From Lantana camara (lineage: Eukaryota; Streptophyta; Magnoliopsida; Lamiales; Verbenaceae): DNA of 64,000 nucleotides. A model generated the notes under the pieces. It ran no database searches. It saw only the letters and a list, made by a program, of their open reading frames with translations, and was not told where the DNA came from. The DNA is taken from the NCBI GenBank assembly GCA_037501455.1, contig CM074865.1:6459001-6523000 (forward strand), read 5' to 3'. This document shows positions 45,349 to 56,364 of this stretch, one piece after another. The position numbers and the translations under genes are program-made. Every line of letters begins with the position of its first letter. Within the stretch, counting starts at the first letter, position 1.

Positions 45349-46369
45349 TACGTGATTATCATATCACCAACATAAATTGGGAAAAATATCGACACAATAA
45401 ATTGAAGAAAATGCATACTCAAAATAAATTGTTGACTTGTTAAAATATGTGAAATAAAATGAAAATAAAAAAAGTTACATGACAATTTAAAAAAAATTAT
45501 TTTTATATTTTTTTAGCTTAAAATAATTTAAATAGTTTTTTTTTTCTACAATTGCATAAAATTAAAAGGAGTATTTTAAAATATAATATAATTTTAAGGC
45601 CGCATAAGATGAGATTCTCTTTCTCTTTTTTTTAAAATTTTTAAATTTTATGTATATTAGTTAAATATAAAGCTTTTTTTTTTTTAAACTGTCATGTAAT
45701 TTTTTTGTTTTTTTTTATTTCACATACTTTAACAAGTCAATAATTTAGTTTGAGTAAGCATTTTTTTTCTATTTATGCCAGTGATATGATAACCTTGTAA
45801 ATGCTTTCGACGACCAATTCATTATTCATTGAAAATCGGACATACATTTCAAAATTTTAGTAGTTATGTATCTTAAGTGCAAATGATAATACGAACAAGA
45901 TTAAATTTGCCAAAATGAAAAACTTATAGGACCAATTATGTATTTTTTTTAGTAAGCATTTTATTGAGTCATCATTTTTCCCAATTCATGTAGCTAACGT
46001 GGCTACCACATAGACATTTCCGGCAACAAATTGATTTTTTGGTAAAAATCGGACCAACATTGTGATTAAATTTTTAAAATTTAAAGGATTTAATTGGAAA
46101 ACAGGATTCCCATAGGACTAAATTGCCAAAGTGAAAAACTTACAAGACCAATTTTGCATTTTTACCTATCAAATTTATGAAACTTTAATTTTTGACACTT
46201 AACATGATAGTCAAGGATTATTTATATGGTATATCAATCGACTACTTGATATCAATATCATAGTTCTTGATATTTGCTTCCTTAGTATATTAGTGTTTCA
46301 TTAGATCAAATAGATATTGATGTGAAATGAATAATACATCGCTCTGAAATATTGGAAGCTTTTGGTTTA

Positions 46370-46741
46370 GGGAAAAATGCAAAATTTGGACAATAACTGA
46401 CCCCTACTAGCAATTTTAGGACACCAATTTCTCCGACGACAAAAGTGTCCAATAACTCCCAAAATGTGTCAATTTCAGGACAATGCTCGCCGGAGTTCGC
46501 TGACAAGGCACCAGAATGCTTATATGGACATCTACAGTGTACACGTGGCTGCTGACTCATTTCTACGTGTACACTATAGATGTCCATATCAGCATTCCGG
46601 TGGCTTGTCAGCGAACTCCGGCGAGCATTGTCCTGAAATTGACACATTTTGGGAGTTATTGGACACTTTTGTCGCCGGAGAAATTGGTGTCCTGAAATTG
46701 CTAGTAGGGGTCAGCTATTGTCCCAATTTTGCATTTTTCCC
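46370..46741. mobile_element. Mutator-type MITE, 372 bases, perfect 9-base duplication
   Basis: Ends GGGAAAAATGCAAAATT inverted on both sides. TTTGGTTTA occurs at 46361-46369 and 46742-46750. The arms pair along nearly the whole length (GCCGGAGTTCGCTGACAAG inverted). ORFs of 113 and 123 codons on the two strands mirror each other because of the palindrome and are not genes. Confidence 0.92.
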
Positions 46742-46750
46742 TTTGGTTTA

Positions 46751-47399
46751 TATATGTCGATCAAAGTTTATTGGAGAATTTAATTTTGATCTTTATAATG
46801 CTCTCAAAGTAGCAATTTTGATGACAAAGACGTGACCAATATTTTAAGTTGTTTTTTGTATCATTTCTGTTGAAAAGCTAATAAGTTATTGATAAATTAT
46901 GAATTATCAACTTCATTCCCTAAAAAGAATGAAATGATATATTAGAATCATAAATAAAGAGAATAAATGAGTCCACAAACACGAATTGGGGTAGAAGTGT
47001 TGTGATCACTCTCATGATTATAATTATAATTCTCCACACCACGAGAAGAGTTACAAAGGATATAAAGGGGATACTCCATCAAAATTATTACAAAATTTGT
47101 CTTTATCCATATAAATTGAAAAATGACTCACGTACCCTTAGTAGTCGAATTGATTATTTAATTAAATTATCGAGTTTTCAATCATATAAAAATACCTTTA
47201 AATAAAATTTTCATATAGAGAAGTTTACTTCAATGCCACTTATATATCGATATGAATATTTTCTTTTAAATCACGAGTTAATTAATTATTGAAAGGAATA
47301 AAGTGATTTTGTATAGGTTTTTATCTCCGCTTTACTCCCTTTATCATGATTTTGAATTTTGTTACTTTTATATTGACCCACTACTTATTTACTTTATTG
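46751..47399 (+). other. Degenerate copia-2 gag region
   Basis: By position this should be gag. AT-rich, with scattered stops and no motif I can assign. Confidence 0.4.
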
Positions 47400-50300
47400 G
47401 CCAATTCATGAAGATTATGGCTACCCAACATCCATTTAGATTCAAGAGAAATGAAGAAGATATATATCTCACAAACAGTGCTACAACGCACATTATACTT
47501 AAGGATAAAAAATATTTTTCTCCTTTACTTATGAAAAGAAACAATTGTTAACACTATATCTAGTAGTACAAAAATAATTGAAGGGTTTGGGAAAGCTAAT
47601 ATTCCGTAGAGAAAGAAACTCACCATAGAAGATGTATTATTCTCTAGTAAGTATTAAAGAAATTAATTAAGTTTCAAAGATATTCGCCGAAATGGATAAC
47701 ATATTAAAATACAAATGATGAGTAAGATTGAATATCTTTACATTACTACAACTTTAATGAGTAAAAGGTATGTGTTGGAAAAATTATCCCGCGTTTTCTT
47801 CGGATTAGTACTACACAAATATCAGCATAGTTGGAACACATGTGTTAGTAATTAACTAGAAGTTTACTAATTCAAATACTTTTATTATTTGTCATGATTG
47901 ATTGAGTCATCCTAAATCAATTATGATGCAAAAGAATTATTGAGAATTCACATGGGCATCTAGTAAAGAATAGAAGATTCTTCAAGTTAAGAAATTCTCT
48001 TGTGTTGTTTGTTCTCAATGTAAATTGATTGATCACGAGACCATCATTAACTAAAGTTGGAATTGAATCACCTGCATTTTTGGAACATATTGTAGGTGAC
48101 ATATGTGGGCTTATTCATCCACCATGTGGGCCTAGATGGTCACATGTGTATTTATTATCAACTCGCAAACCATCTTTTTCAAGATTGTTAGACCAAATAA
48201 TTCATTCTTGATTATGCAAGCAAGCTTATCACAAGTTTTTAATGATTATTGTATGTCTATGGGGAATAAAAGTAGAAAAGTCTGTTTCTCATGTATACAC
48301 ATAAAATGATCTAGAAGAATCATTTATTAAATGCCTCCAATTAATAGCTAGATCATTGCTTATGAGAACAAATCTCCCCATCTCTACATGGAGATATGCT
48401 ATATTACATGCACCAACACTTATACGCATTAGATCAACAAGTTATCATGAATTCTCCCCATTGCTATTGATTTTTGGTCAGGAGCCTAATATTTCCAATC
48501 TTATGATTTTTGGATGTGCAGAATATGTTCCTATTGCACCACCACAAGGCACAAAAATGGGTCCTCATATTCTAGTTGTAAATGTTCCGAATAGAATTGA
48601 AGTCCCAAAATGAGATATTATACAAGCAAATGAATCTAAACCATGCTTGAAGCGTGGAAGACCAATCCGTTCCAAAGATAAGAATCATAGAAAAATAAAA
48701 GGAGCAAATGATCACAATGAGGAGGGTAATGCTCAAGAAGACATAATTATAAATGAAGCTCAAGAAGAAGCATATGTATCTGTAAATGTTGAAAATGAAG
48801 AGATTTCAATAAGTTATGTCATAAATGAAAAGAAATAGAGTTGAAGAGATACAATTGTCTATAATTTCTTTGCATATAATATAATTACTGATATTTTAGA
48901 AGAAAATGAGGATCTTGAACCAAAATCTATTGAAAAATGTAGAAATAGAAATGATTAACCAAAATAGAAAGATACAATTCAAGAGGAACTTAATTCACTT
49001 TCTAAACGTGAAGTTTTTGGACTTGTATTTCAAACACTTGATAATACAAAGCCAGTAGGGTACAATTGAATATTTGCATAAAAATAAAATGAACGAAGTG
49101 AAGTCGTAAGACCTAAAGTACAACTTGTGGCTCAAGGATTTTCACTAAAACCTGTCGTTCATTATGAAGAAACTTATTCTCCCGTGGTAAACGCAATCGC
49201 GTTTAGATATCTCATCAGTCTGGCAGTATATGAAGACTTGATGTGCATGTAATGGATGTTGTTATAACATATTTATATAGATCATTAGATAATGAAATTT
49301 ATATGATGATCCCTAAAGATTTTAAAATACTTATGCATGTAAGAGTTCCAGGGAAATGTATTCGATAAGGTTACAAAGATCATTACACAGATAAAAACAA
49401 TCCGGACGTATGAGGTATAAGCGCCTTAGTAAATACTTACTAAAGGAAGGATATAAAAATACCCTATTTTTCCTTGTGTCGTCATAAAGGGAGTTTGGAT
49501 CAAAATTTATTTTAATCGTTTGTGTATGTCAATGACCTAAATATTACTAGAACTCCTGAAAAGTTATCAAATACAATAAATTACTTAAAGAAAGAATTTG
49601 AAATGAACGATCTTAGAAGAACAAAGTTTTGCATCGATTTACAAATTGAACATTGCAAAAGATGAATAGTTGTTCATCAATCGACATATACTGAAAAGAT
49701 TGTAAAAAGATTTTATATGGATGACGTACATCCATTGAGTACCCCAATAGTTGTGAGATCACTTGACTTAATGAAAGATCCATTTCGACCTAAAGTATAT
49801 GCTAAAGAAATTCTTGGTCCTGAAGTACCATATCTTAGCGCTATTGGGGCATTATGTACCTTACTAATAATACAAGGCCAGACATAACATTTTCAGGGAG
49901 CTTACTATCAAGGTTTAGCTCATTCCCAACTCGAAGACATTAGAGTGAGATTAAATAAAATTTTCAAAATCTCCAAGGAACTTTTGACATGAACTTATTT
50001 TATCCATATGATTATGTTCCTCAACTAATTAACAATGCGCCCGCAGGGTACTTATTTGATCCCCATAAAGCTTGACCTTAGACAGACTATCTATTCACAA
50101 GTGGAGGTACGACTATATCATGGCTTTCGACAAAACAAACAATAACTGTCGTCACTTCTTCAAATCATGCAGAGATCATTTCAATTCACGAAGTGAGTCA
50201 TGAATGTGTTTGGCTAAGATCGATGACTCAACAAATTCAAGAAATGTGCCATTGATCAACAAAATACAAGGTTCCAACAGTGTTATATGAAGATAACACG

Positions 50301-50560
50301 ACATGCATTGCCCAATTAAAAGGAGGATACACCAAATTAAAGGGGATAGAACAAAGCACATTTCACCAAAGTTCCTTTTCACGCATGACCTACAGAAGAA
50401 TGGAGGCATAAATGTCCGAAAAATACGTTCAAGCGATAATTTGGCCGGTATGCACTGAATATTGCTGAGTGTAACTTTTGAGAAGTTGATATATAAGATT
50501 GAGATGTTTCGATACAAAGATATTAAATGATGTCATCTTGAGAGGGAGTGAATATGCGTT
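47400..50560 (+). pseudogene. copia-2 pol remnant
   Basis: Fragments in the order of a copia polyprotein: protease LTNSATTHIILKD (47465-47515, Asp replaced by Asn); integrase start VGDICGLIHPP (near 48095), then directly RWSHVYLLSTR, with the intervening integrase segment missing; integrase tail FIKCLQLIARSLLMRTNLP (48330-48560); reverse transcriptase VAQGFSLKP and EETYSPVV (49130-49200), YVNDL (49536, Asp replaced by Asn); RNase H SSNHAEIISIHE (50158-50200). Many stops and shifts; long dead. Confidence 0.85.
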
Positions 50561-50694
50561 GTACTCTTTTCCTTTACTAAGGTTTTGTGTCATTGAGTTT
50601 TCCTAGTAAATGTTATTAACGAGGCAGTCTGATATGAGTATTCGATAAATATATATAGCAAGACGCATCAATATCAATGGACATTCGGGGGTAG

Positions 50695-50937
50695 TGTTAT
50701 AAATGAAAGATATTATGAATGTTCATCAGTTAGGTAAATACTTAATTGATTAGGTAAATCATGGATTGCATGTTAGTCAAACTTTCCTTTACGATTATAG
50801 CGAATTACCTATAAATTAGTCCTTTGTGTATTATTACACGAACACACTCAAAAATAAAATAATATATCTCTTCTTTCTCAATTCTATTAGCATTACTTTT
50901 ATTATTATTGTTGCTTTCAATTGGTAGTTTCATAATA
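50695..50937 (+). repeat. 3' LTR of copia-2
   Basis: 243 bases beginning TGTTATAAATG after the purine-rich CGGGGGTAG, ending CATAATA. It is followed by the duplication GAAAT. Confidence 0.85.
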
Positions 50938-50942
50938 GAAAT

Positions 50943-51213
50943 ATCATTTATTGGCAAAAAAAAATCTAACACAAATCTATTTGGACCAATTACATGGTAA
51001 GCGTAAATTATTCTTTCCGCGTTAACCACTCACTCCTCGTTTTATTAGATTGACAGAAACAAATTGCGGCTAAAATTACATGGAGAATAGTGAGAAAACA
51101 AACATTTTACACAATAGGGAAGAAAACAAGTGACTAATATAACAAGAGATCAAGATCAAGCACCAATCAAAATACAAACTTGTACATTTTAACAAATACA
51201 AACTTCATCTTCA
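50943..51213. other. Spacer and 3' region of SOT3
   Basis: 270 bases of AT-rich 3' flank of SOT3. No feature recognised. Confidence 0.5.
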
Positions 51214-52170
51214 TCAGATAATCATCTTGCTGTGATCAGCGAATCCCTCCAACTTGCTCTCCAAGAGCTTTTCCAGGCGCTCTGCCATGTCAGGAGTTAG
51301 ATAATTCTTCCTATCTCCAACTTTCCCCTTCCTGAAAAATGAATTGAACGTCGCACTTAGAGGAACACTCCTACCAGTCCTGTTCACCTCTAGATTCTTG
51401 AGATTCTCCAAGCTACAAAGCTTAGATATCTGCTCCACCACGTCCTGATCCTCTTCCTCCGGCGAAAATGGCAGCCCAATAAACTCAGCTATTTGCCTCA
51501 CATGAAACGAGATGTCATCTTTCAAGTCCTCGTATTTCAGAAACAGAACCTTTCCGGGGTTGTTCAGGCAGGCATTCCAATATTCTAACATCTGGTCCCA
51601 TAGAGGCCCGAATGTGTGAATTCCCTGGCAAAACATATCGAAAGCCTCCTCTAAGGGTAATTTGTGTGCAACGTTTCCAAAGTTGTTGTTCATGAGAGAG
51701 AAATGGCGGAACGAAACGAACTGATCCAAGAGATTTCTACATAGGTAGATGATCTTGCATTCAGATTCACGGATGGAAGCAGGGAGGACACTGAAAGACA
51801 AGTGGGTTGAGAAGAGTCTTGGACTCGGGATATGCTGGAGATCAGGATTCTCTTCATTTCGATAAACAACAAAATTCAAACATGGAACAAGTTCGTGGGG
51901 GTTTGAAGTGAGTAAAGGGCTCTGATTGATGGGATGATTTCTGCGGTTGACAATTGCGAAGACGAGGGCTTTGATCCAGGTGGTTCCTGATTTGGGCATG
52001 GAGGATAGTATTATATCACTTTTTTCTGCTCTGAAGTGTTTCTGGCATGAGATTGTCGCCTGGAGAATGTGTTCTGGAATCCAAAAGCCCTGGTATTTCA
52101 CGACCTGCCGACCGTTCCAGTTTTTCTGTCGTTCAAGATTTTGGAGATACTCATCCTGGGTTTTCTCCAT
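51214..52170 (-). CDS. Cytosolic sulfotransferase SOT3, atypical GDRKN motif
   Basis: A 318-residue single-exon ORF very similar to SOT1 and SOT4. Sulfate-donor loop SMPKSGTTW (57-65), catalytic His123 (FSTHLSFS), Arg145 and Ser153 ([11 protein letters not shown]), and RKGKVGDRKNYLTP (280-293). The tryptophan of the usual RKGxxGDWKN is an arginine here (residue 287, codon AGG). That motif binds the 3'-phosphate of PAPS, so affinity may be affected; the reading frame itself is intact. It has the clearest core promoter of the cluster. Start chosen by alignment with SOT4. Substrate unknown. Confidence 0.94.
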   Translation of the reverse strand: MEKTQDEYLQNLERQKNWNGRQVVKYQGFWIPEHILQATISCQKHFRAEKSDIILSSMPKSGTTWIKALVFAIVNRRNHPINQSPLLTSNPHELVPCLNFVVYRNEENPDLQHIPSPRLFSTHLSFSVLPASIRESECKIIYLCRNLLDQFVSFRHFSLMNNNFGNVAHKLPLEEAFDMFCQGIHTFGPLWDQMLEYWNACLNNPGKVLFLKYEDLKDDISFHVRQIAEFIGLPFSPEEEDQDVVEQISKLCSLENLKNLEVNRTGRSVPLSATFNSFFRKGKVGDRKNYLTPDMAERLEKLLESKLEGFADHSKMII

Positions 52171-52290
52171 TGCATATGATTGGTATTCTGTAAATCAGTT
52201 GAAACGAAAATGAATCAGGATTGGATTTGCATTCATGCATGCGGACTGGGAATGTTGATGCACATTTATATACGTGTATATAGTTATGGA
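52171..52290 (-). promoter_or_regulatory. SOT3 core promoter with TATA box
   Basis: GTATATAAATG on the minus strand (52263-52273) lies about 95 bases upstream of the ATG, a usual plant distance. AATCCAATCCTGATTC and the TGCATCAACA segment are shared with SOT1. Confidence 0.68.
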
Positions 52291-53188
52291 AATTAAAAAA
52301 TAAGAGCATAGATTTACACCAACTACCTACCCTGTTTTTCGTTTTCGGTTTTTCCTCTGTATTTAATTAGGAGAAGGATCGTATAAATAAAAAATACGAA
52401 TCAAACTTGAATAATGACTCATTAAATTGGTTATCCTGAAATCATTTGCGCCCCTCCGGAAACCGTAGCATTGCTATAGTCCAATTCCAATAGTTATTAA
52501 CTATTTTCTCAATTACATACCACAATTTAAAAAAGATGGACTTTTCGCACATTTTACCCTTTATTTTAAGACTAATTAACATAAAAAACCACATGATATG
52601 AAATATCACATAAAAAACTTTATATTTGCAAAATAATTGCATACTAACCGGCTTTAGTCGTTTGAGACTAATGGACAAGTCATGCGAGTTGCACTAAAAA
52701 ATTTAACGGACACGTAATTTCTCCACTAGTTCGAACAGCTCACTTCCCTTGATATAAAGATTAATGTATTTTTTAAATTATAGCTTGTAAATCTAGGACG
52801 ATATTAAAATAAACTATGACAAAGACACAACACTAAAGTGTAAATCATAAATGTTTTAATAATATTCTCGTTCTGAAAGTCGGCAAAATAAAATCTCCAG
52901 CCATTCAATCACCAGATCTGCTTTGACAACATGCTTCTGCGCATGAAGCATGCCGTTAAGTCATAATATGATACATTTCTTATCTAAAATGGTTGACTTT
53001 CGCAACCAATATATATTTAGGTATTTTGGTTCTATAGCCCATTTCCATGTATCGAGTCGCGACGGACCACTTAGAGGATAAACGGCGGGAGTAACTATGA
53101 GTCTCTTAAGATAGCCAAATGCTTCATCATCTAATATATATTTAGGTTTTAGTAATAGTGAATGATCCAATAAAACTTTTGAGTGTTC
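52291..53188. other. Intergenic spacer SOT3-SOT4
   Basis: No gene recognised. Minus ORFs at 52442-52678 and 52961-53215 lack family support. The latter reads through into the duplicated fragment that follows. Confidence 0.45.
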
Positions 53189-53400
53189 TTTACAGGCGCG
53201 ATTAGCTGCAGCCAAGGTTTCAAAAAATGTCTATTGTCGTCGTTAGCAGCTGGAAAAATCGCTAGCAATATTGCCGATAAGAGTCTCATCACAATCATCA
53301 TCATATTCTCCATCCTCTGATCAACACCTCCATGTTAGTTAGAGAATTTTACTTCTCAAAACTGAAATCAAAACATTAGAAATAATTTAATTGATTACAT
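53189..53400 (-). other. Duplicated fragment, copy 2 (of 139-355)
   Basis: Close copy of the segment at the window start, lying between the 3' end of SOT4 and the SOT3 promoter. Frame and start differ from copy 1 by small indels. Unknown function. Confidence 0.55.
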
Positions 53401-53561
53401 AATAAGAACAAGAAAGTTACAAACATTAGGACCAAAATCCAAAAAAAGAAAGTTACAAACATAAGTTTTCACAGCCGGAAGACAAGTAATAACATAATGT
53501 TCAAATAAAAGATTAACCACCACTGAAAAAGAAAAGTAATAATCTAATACATTTACGTTCT
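53401..53561 (-). other. SOT4 3' UTR and flank
   Basis: 53500-53561 matches the SOT1 3' flank at 8609-8685 (AAAAGATTAACCACCA; TAATACATTTAC), showing that SOT1 and SOT4 come from one duplication including the 3' UTR. Confidence 0.6.
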
Positions 53562-54524
53562 TCATCTAATGAGTTTGCATTTGCTATAATTGGGAAATCC
53601 CTCTAGCTTGCTCTCCAAGAGCTTTTCCAGGCGCTCAGCCATGGCGGGAGTTAGATAATTCTTCCAGTCTCCGACTTCTCCCTTTCTGAAAAATGAACTG
53701 TACTTCGAAAATCCTATTTGATTACGCTCATTCTTGTTCACCTCCAAATTCTTGAGATTCTCAAAGCTACAAAGCTTCGATATCTGCTCCACAACGCCCT
53801 GATTCTCTTCCTCCGGGGAAAATGGAAACCCGATAAACTCAGCTATTTGCCTCACATGAAACGAGACGTCCTCTTTCAAATCCTCGTATTTCAAAAGCAA
53901 CACTCTTTCAGGATTCTTCAAATGGGCATCCCAATATTCCGACATCTGGTCCCATAGAGGCCCGAACGGCTGAATTCCCTGGCAGTTCGAATCGAAAACC
54001 TCCTCTAAGGGTAACTGGTCCCCATCGTTTCCAAAGTTGTTGTTCTTGAGAGAGAAATGGTGGTACGAAACGAACTGATCCAAGAGATTTCTGTAAAGGT
54101 AGATGATCTTGGATTCAGACTCACGAATGGAAGCGGGGAGGACACTGAAAGACATGTGGGTTGAGAAGATTCTTGGACTCGGGATATGCTGGAGATTAGG
54201 ATTTTCTTCATTTCCGTAAATCATGAAATCCAAAAATGGAACAAGTACTTGGGGATTTGAAGTGAGTAAAGGGCTTTCATTGATGGGATGCTTTCTGCGG
54301 TTGACGATTGCGAAGACGAGGGCTTTGATCCAGGTGGTTCCTGATTTGGGCATGGTGGCCAGAATTATATCAGTGTTTTCTGCTCTGAAGTTTTTCTGGC
54401 ACGAGATTGTTGACTGGAGAATAGATTCTGGAATCCAAAAGCCCTGGTATTTCACCAGCTGCAGACCGTTCCAGTTTTGCTGTCGTTCAAGATTTTGGAG
54501 AGATTCATCCTGGTTTTTCTCCAT
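53562..54524 (-). CDS. Cytosolic sulfotransferase SOT4
   Basis: A 320-residue single-exon ORF. Sulfate-donor loop TMPKSGTTW (57-65, Lys60), catalytic His123 (FSTHMSFS), Arg145 and Ser153 (LYRNLLDQFVS; the usual Cys before Arg is Tyr), [14 protein letters not shown] (280-293). Other changes: SYHHFS in place of RHFS, and FDSNCQG where relatives have Phe before Cys. All core catalytic residues are present. The sequence just upstream of the ATG does not match the promoter shared by SOT1 and SOT3, so expression is uncertain. Substrate unknown. Confidence 0.94.
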   Translation of the reverse strand: MEKNQDESLQNLERQQNWNGLQLVKYQGFWIPESILQSTISCQKNFRAENTDIILATMPKSGTTWIKALVFAIVNRRKHPINESPLLTSNPQVLVPFLDFMIYGNEENPNLQHIPSPRIFSTHMSFSVLPASIRESESKIIYLYRNLLDQFVSYHHFSLKNNNFGNDGDQLPLEEVFDSNCQGIQPFGPLWDQMSEYWDAHLKNPERVLLLKYEDLKEDVSFHVRQIAEFIGFPFSPEEENQGVVEQISKLCSFENLKNLEVNKNERNQIGFSKYSSFFRKGEVGDWKNYLTPAMAERLEKLLESKLEGFPNYSKCKLIR

Positions 54525-55660
54525 TGGTAAAGATAAAATTAGTTTCTAATAGTCATCTTTCATCGGTGCATCACGATTACTGGGCTCCCCTCATTGTCTA
54601 GATCAAGAACCCATATATGAATCGAAGAAGAATATAACTTATCAAATCTCATCCAATCTTAACCATGAAAGCTTCTTTTCAGCGATTTTGGGCAAGAATT
54701 TAATTTCACTAAAATTGAACTGAATGTAGGAGTAGGACCATTTCACCGAAAATATGTGCTTTGAGGGAAGACGCTTAGGCAATGTGAACACCACATATGT
54801 TTACGGACACCTTATCTGGCAATATATGTAAAATTTATCGCATACAAACGTCGTACAATCTATTATTACCGACAACTATTTCTTCCTTTGTCATTGTCTT
54901 TTCAGTACAATGTTGTTTGAGAGTTGAGACTTATATTCCATATTTTGGATTTTTTTTTTTTTTGTTTTCTTTTTTTGTTGAAGGCAGGCCAAACTGGCCA
55001 AAATTACATCAACTCATAATCAATCAAGTTCAAAGCAAAAGACGGAAAATCCGAAGAATCAACGTAGGTCGAGACCGCATTACGACCTAAAACATGTTTG
55101 TGAAAATCTCGATTAGATTTTAAATGTGAGTTGGTCTCTCACGACTAGAAGACTTTTTTTTGGCAAAGAGATTTGGTGGATTTAGGAAAATTCTGCAGGA
55201 GCTGCACAGAGGTGCACAAGTCCCCTAAGTATAATCCCCATAATTCTGAGCCACACACTCAGCTGATTAGCCACCAGAAGAGAACATTAGTAGACTGCAC
55301 ACTAGAAGAAACACTGGTGTATGTTATGTGTAAGTTTATGAACTATAGGGGCAGTTTGTGTAAGGGTATTTATCTGAGTTTTTCGATTCCCAATGGCTTG
55401 AGCTTGTTGTTCCTGTCAAAGTTTATTAAGACTGAATGACAACAAACCAGAAGTATCTGAATAGTGTATATTGGAAGATTTTGGAATATAAATAATAAAT
55501 TGCTCGCTGGTAATGGTATCTTGATTTAGAAGTGGAACTGAGTATCCACAAACTGGACGTTCTTAGATACATAAATATCTAAAAACATAATTTATTGAAC
55601 AATGTAATCTTAATTTGGTGTCAAGCTTGAAATCCAAGAATATATAATTCTTTAGCCCTA
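54525..55660. other. Intergenic region upstream of SOT4
   Basis: 54600-54725 resembles the two pieces 11060-11190 and 13155-13210 upstream of SOT1. ORFs at 54797-55090 and 55173-55439 are unrecognised; a T-rich run lies at 54951-54973. No supported gene. Confidence 0.45.
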
Positions 55661-55671
55661 GGATCGGTGAA

Positions 55672-56062
55672 TTTCTAAAATTAGAGTTTTTTTGGCGGGA
55701 TAGTGTACTTTTGGTGTATTTTTTAAGTATATTGCAATTTTGGGGTTTTCCACTTTTGGAAAAAGCAGAATCACTGTAATGAATAATGATTCCATTGTTG
55801 GCAAAAACGGAATCACTCTTGTAAATAGTGATTTCGCTTTTTTAAAAAACGGATTTAACAAAAAAAATTGTGATTGTAACGTACACACTCATAAAATTTT
55901 TTTGTTAAATCCGCTTTTTAAAGAAGCATAATCACTATTCACTATAGTGATTTTGCTTTTGCCAACAGCGAAAAACCTCAAAATTGCAATACACACAAAA
56001 AATACACCAAAAGTACAATATAAAAAAAAAAAAAAAACAACACCACCAAAATTAGGAAAAAA
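55672..56062. mobile_element. Fold-back MITE, about 390 bases
   Basis: Arms pair inverted: TACTTTTGGTGTATTTT, ATTGCAATTTTG, and CGGATTTAACAAAAAAA occur on both sides of a centre near 55880. Ends and target duplication are blurred by A/T runs. The ORFs here are palindrome shadows. Confidence 0.72.
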
Positions 56063-56364
56063 AAAACCCCAGGATCGAACTTGTTTCTATTTTGGAGTAT
56101 TGTATAAGAAACAAAGCAGAGAAATGGTTATAAGATCCTGAATGTATATGAAATTCTGAATCATAACTTGACATGCACGGGGTTTACATACATGGTTATA
56201 AGTTATAACCAAATGGGAGGTTTGTGTAATATGTGTAAACTTCAACCTAGGTATCCTAACTAGTGTGTAATTAACTAATCTTCAATGTAGGCATATGTTG
56301 GCGCCAAGATTGATAAACTATATTTTGTTTTATTTCTAATAATTATAAATAAAGTATATTCTTC
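56063..56364. other. Spacer
   Basis: About 300 AT-rich bases; nothing recognised. Confidence 0.4.

Larger units (their letters stand above)
32728..45937. mobile_element. Inner MITE split by gypsy-1
   Basis: Left arm 32728-32872 is inverted at about 45790-45937 (AAGTTTTYTATTTTGGCAAA; ATTATCATTTGCA). 45354-45480 is inverted at about 45690-45800, so a fold-back core lay between the arms. Gypsy-1 inserted between 32872 and 45349. Confidence 0.65.
32503..46166. mobile_element. Outer MITE/Mutator-like element split by later insertions
   Basis: Left arm 32503-about 32710 and right arm about 45950-46166 are inverted copies (GCAAAATTGGTCC and TTGGCAATTTAGTC on both sides). Ends are GGCAAAAATGC and, inverted, GGTAAAAATGC. 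The interior is occupied by a second inverted-repeat element and gypsy-1. Target duplication unresolved. Confidence 0.7.
26527..50937 (+). mobile_element. Old Ty1/copia element copia-2, expanded by nested insertions
   Basis: The target duplication GAAAT lies at 26522-26526 and 50938-50942. The 5' LTR is split: 26527-26542, then 31171-31411 after a Mutator-like insertion. The 3' LTR is 50695-50937. LTR ends have decayed (CATAATA instead of CATAACA). Subtracting the insertions at 26543-31170, 32101-32446, 32503-46166 and 46370-46741 leaves about 5.4 kb, the normal size of a copia element. The coding region (about 47400-50560) is heavily mutated. It sits in the short spacer between SOT2 and SOT3. 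Confidence 0.88.

Noticed and set aside
32494..46175. Target duplication for the outer MITE
   Set aside because: TTTGAAATA and TATCAAATT do not match; no convincing 9-base repeat was found.
46306..46835. 113- and 123-codon ORFs on opposite strands
   Set aside because: They are mirror images created by the palindromic MITE.
52961..53215. Conserved host exon on the minus strand
   Set aside because: The 84-codon ORF runs from spacer into the duplicated fragment in a frame not kept in the other copy; no family recognised.
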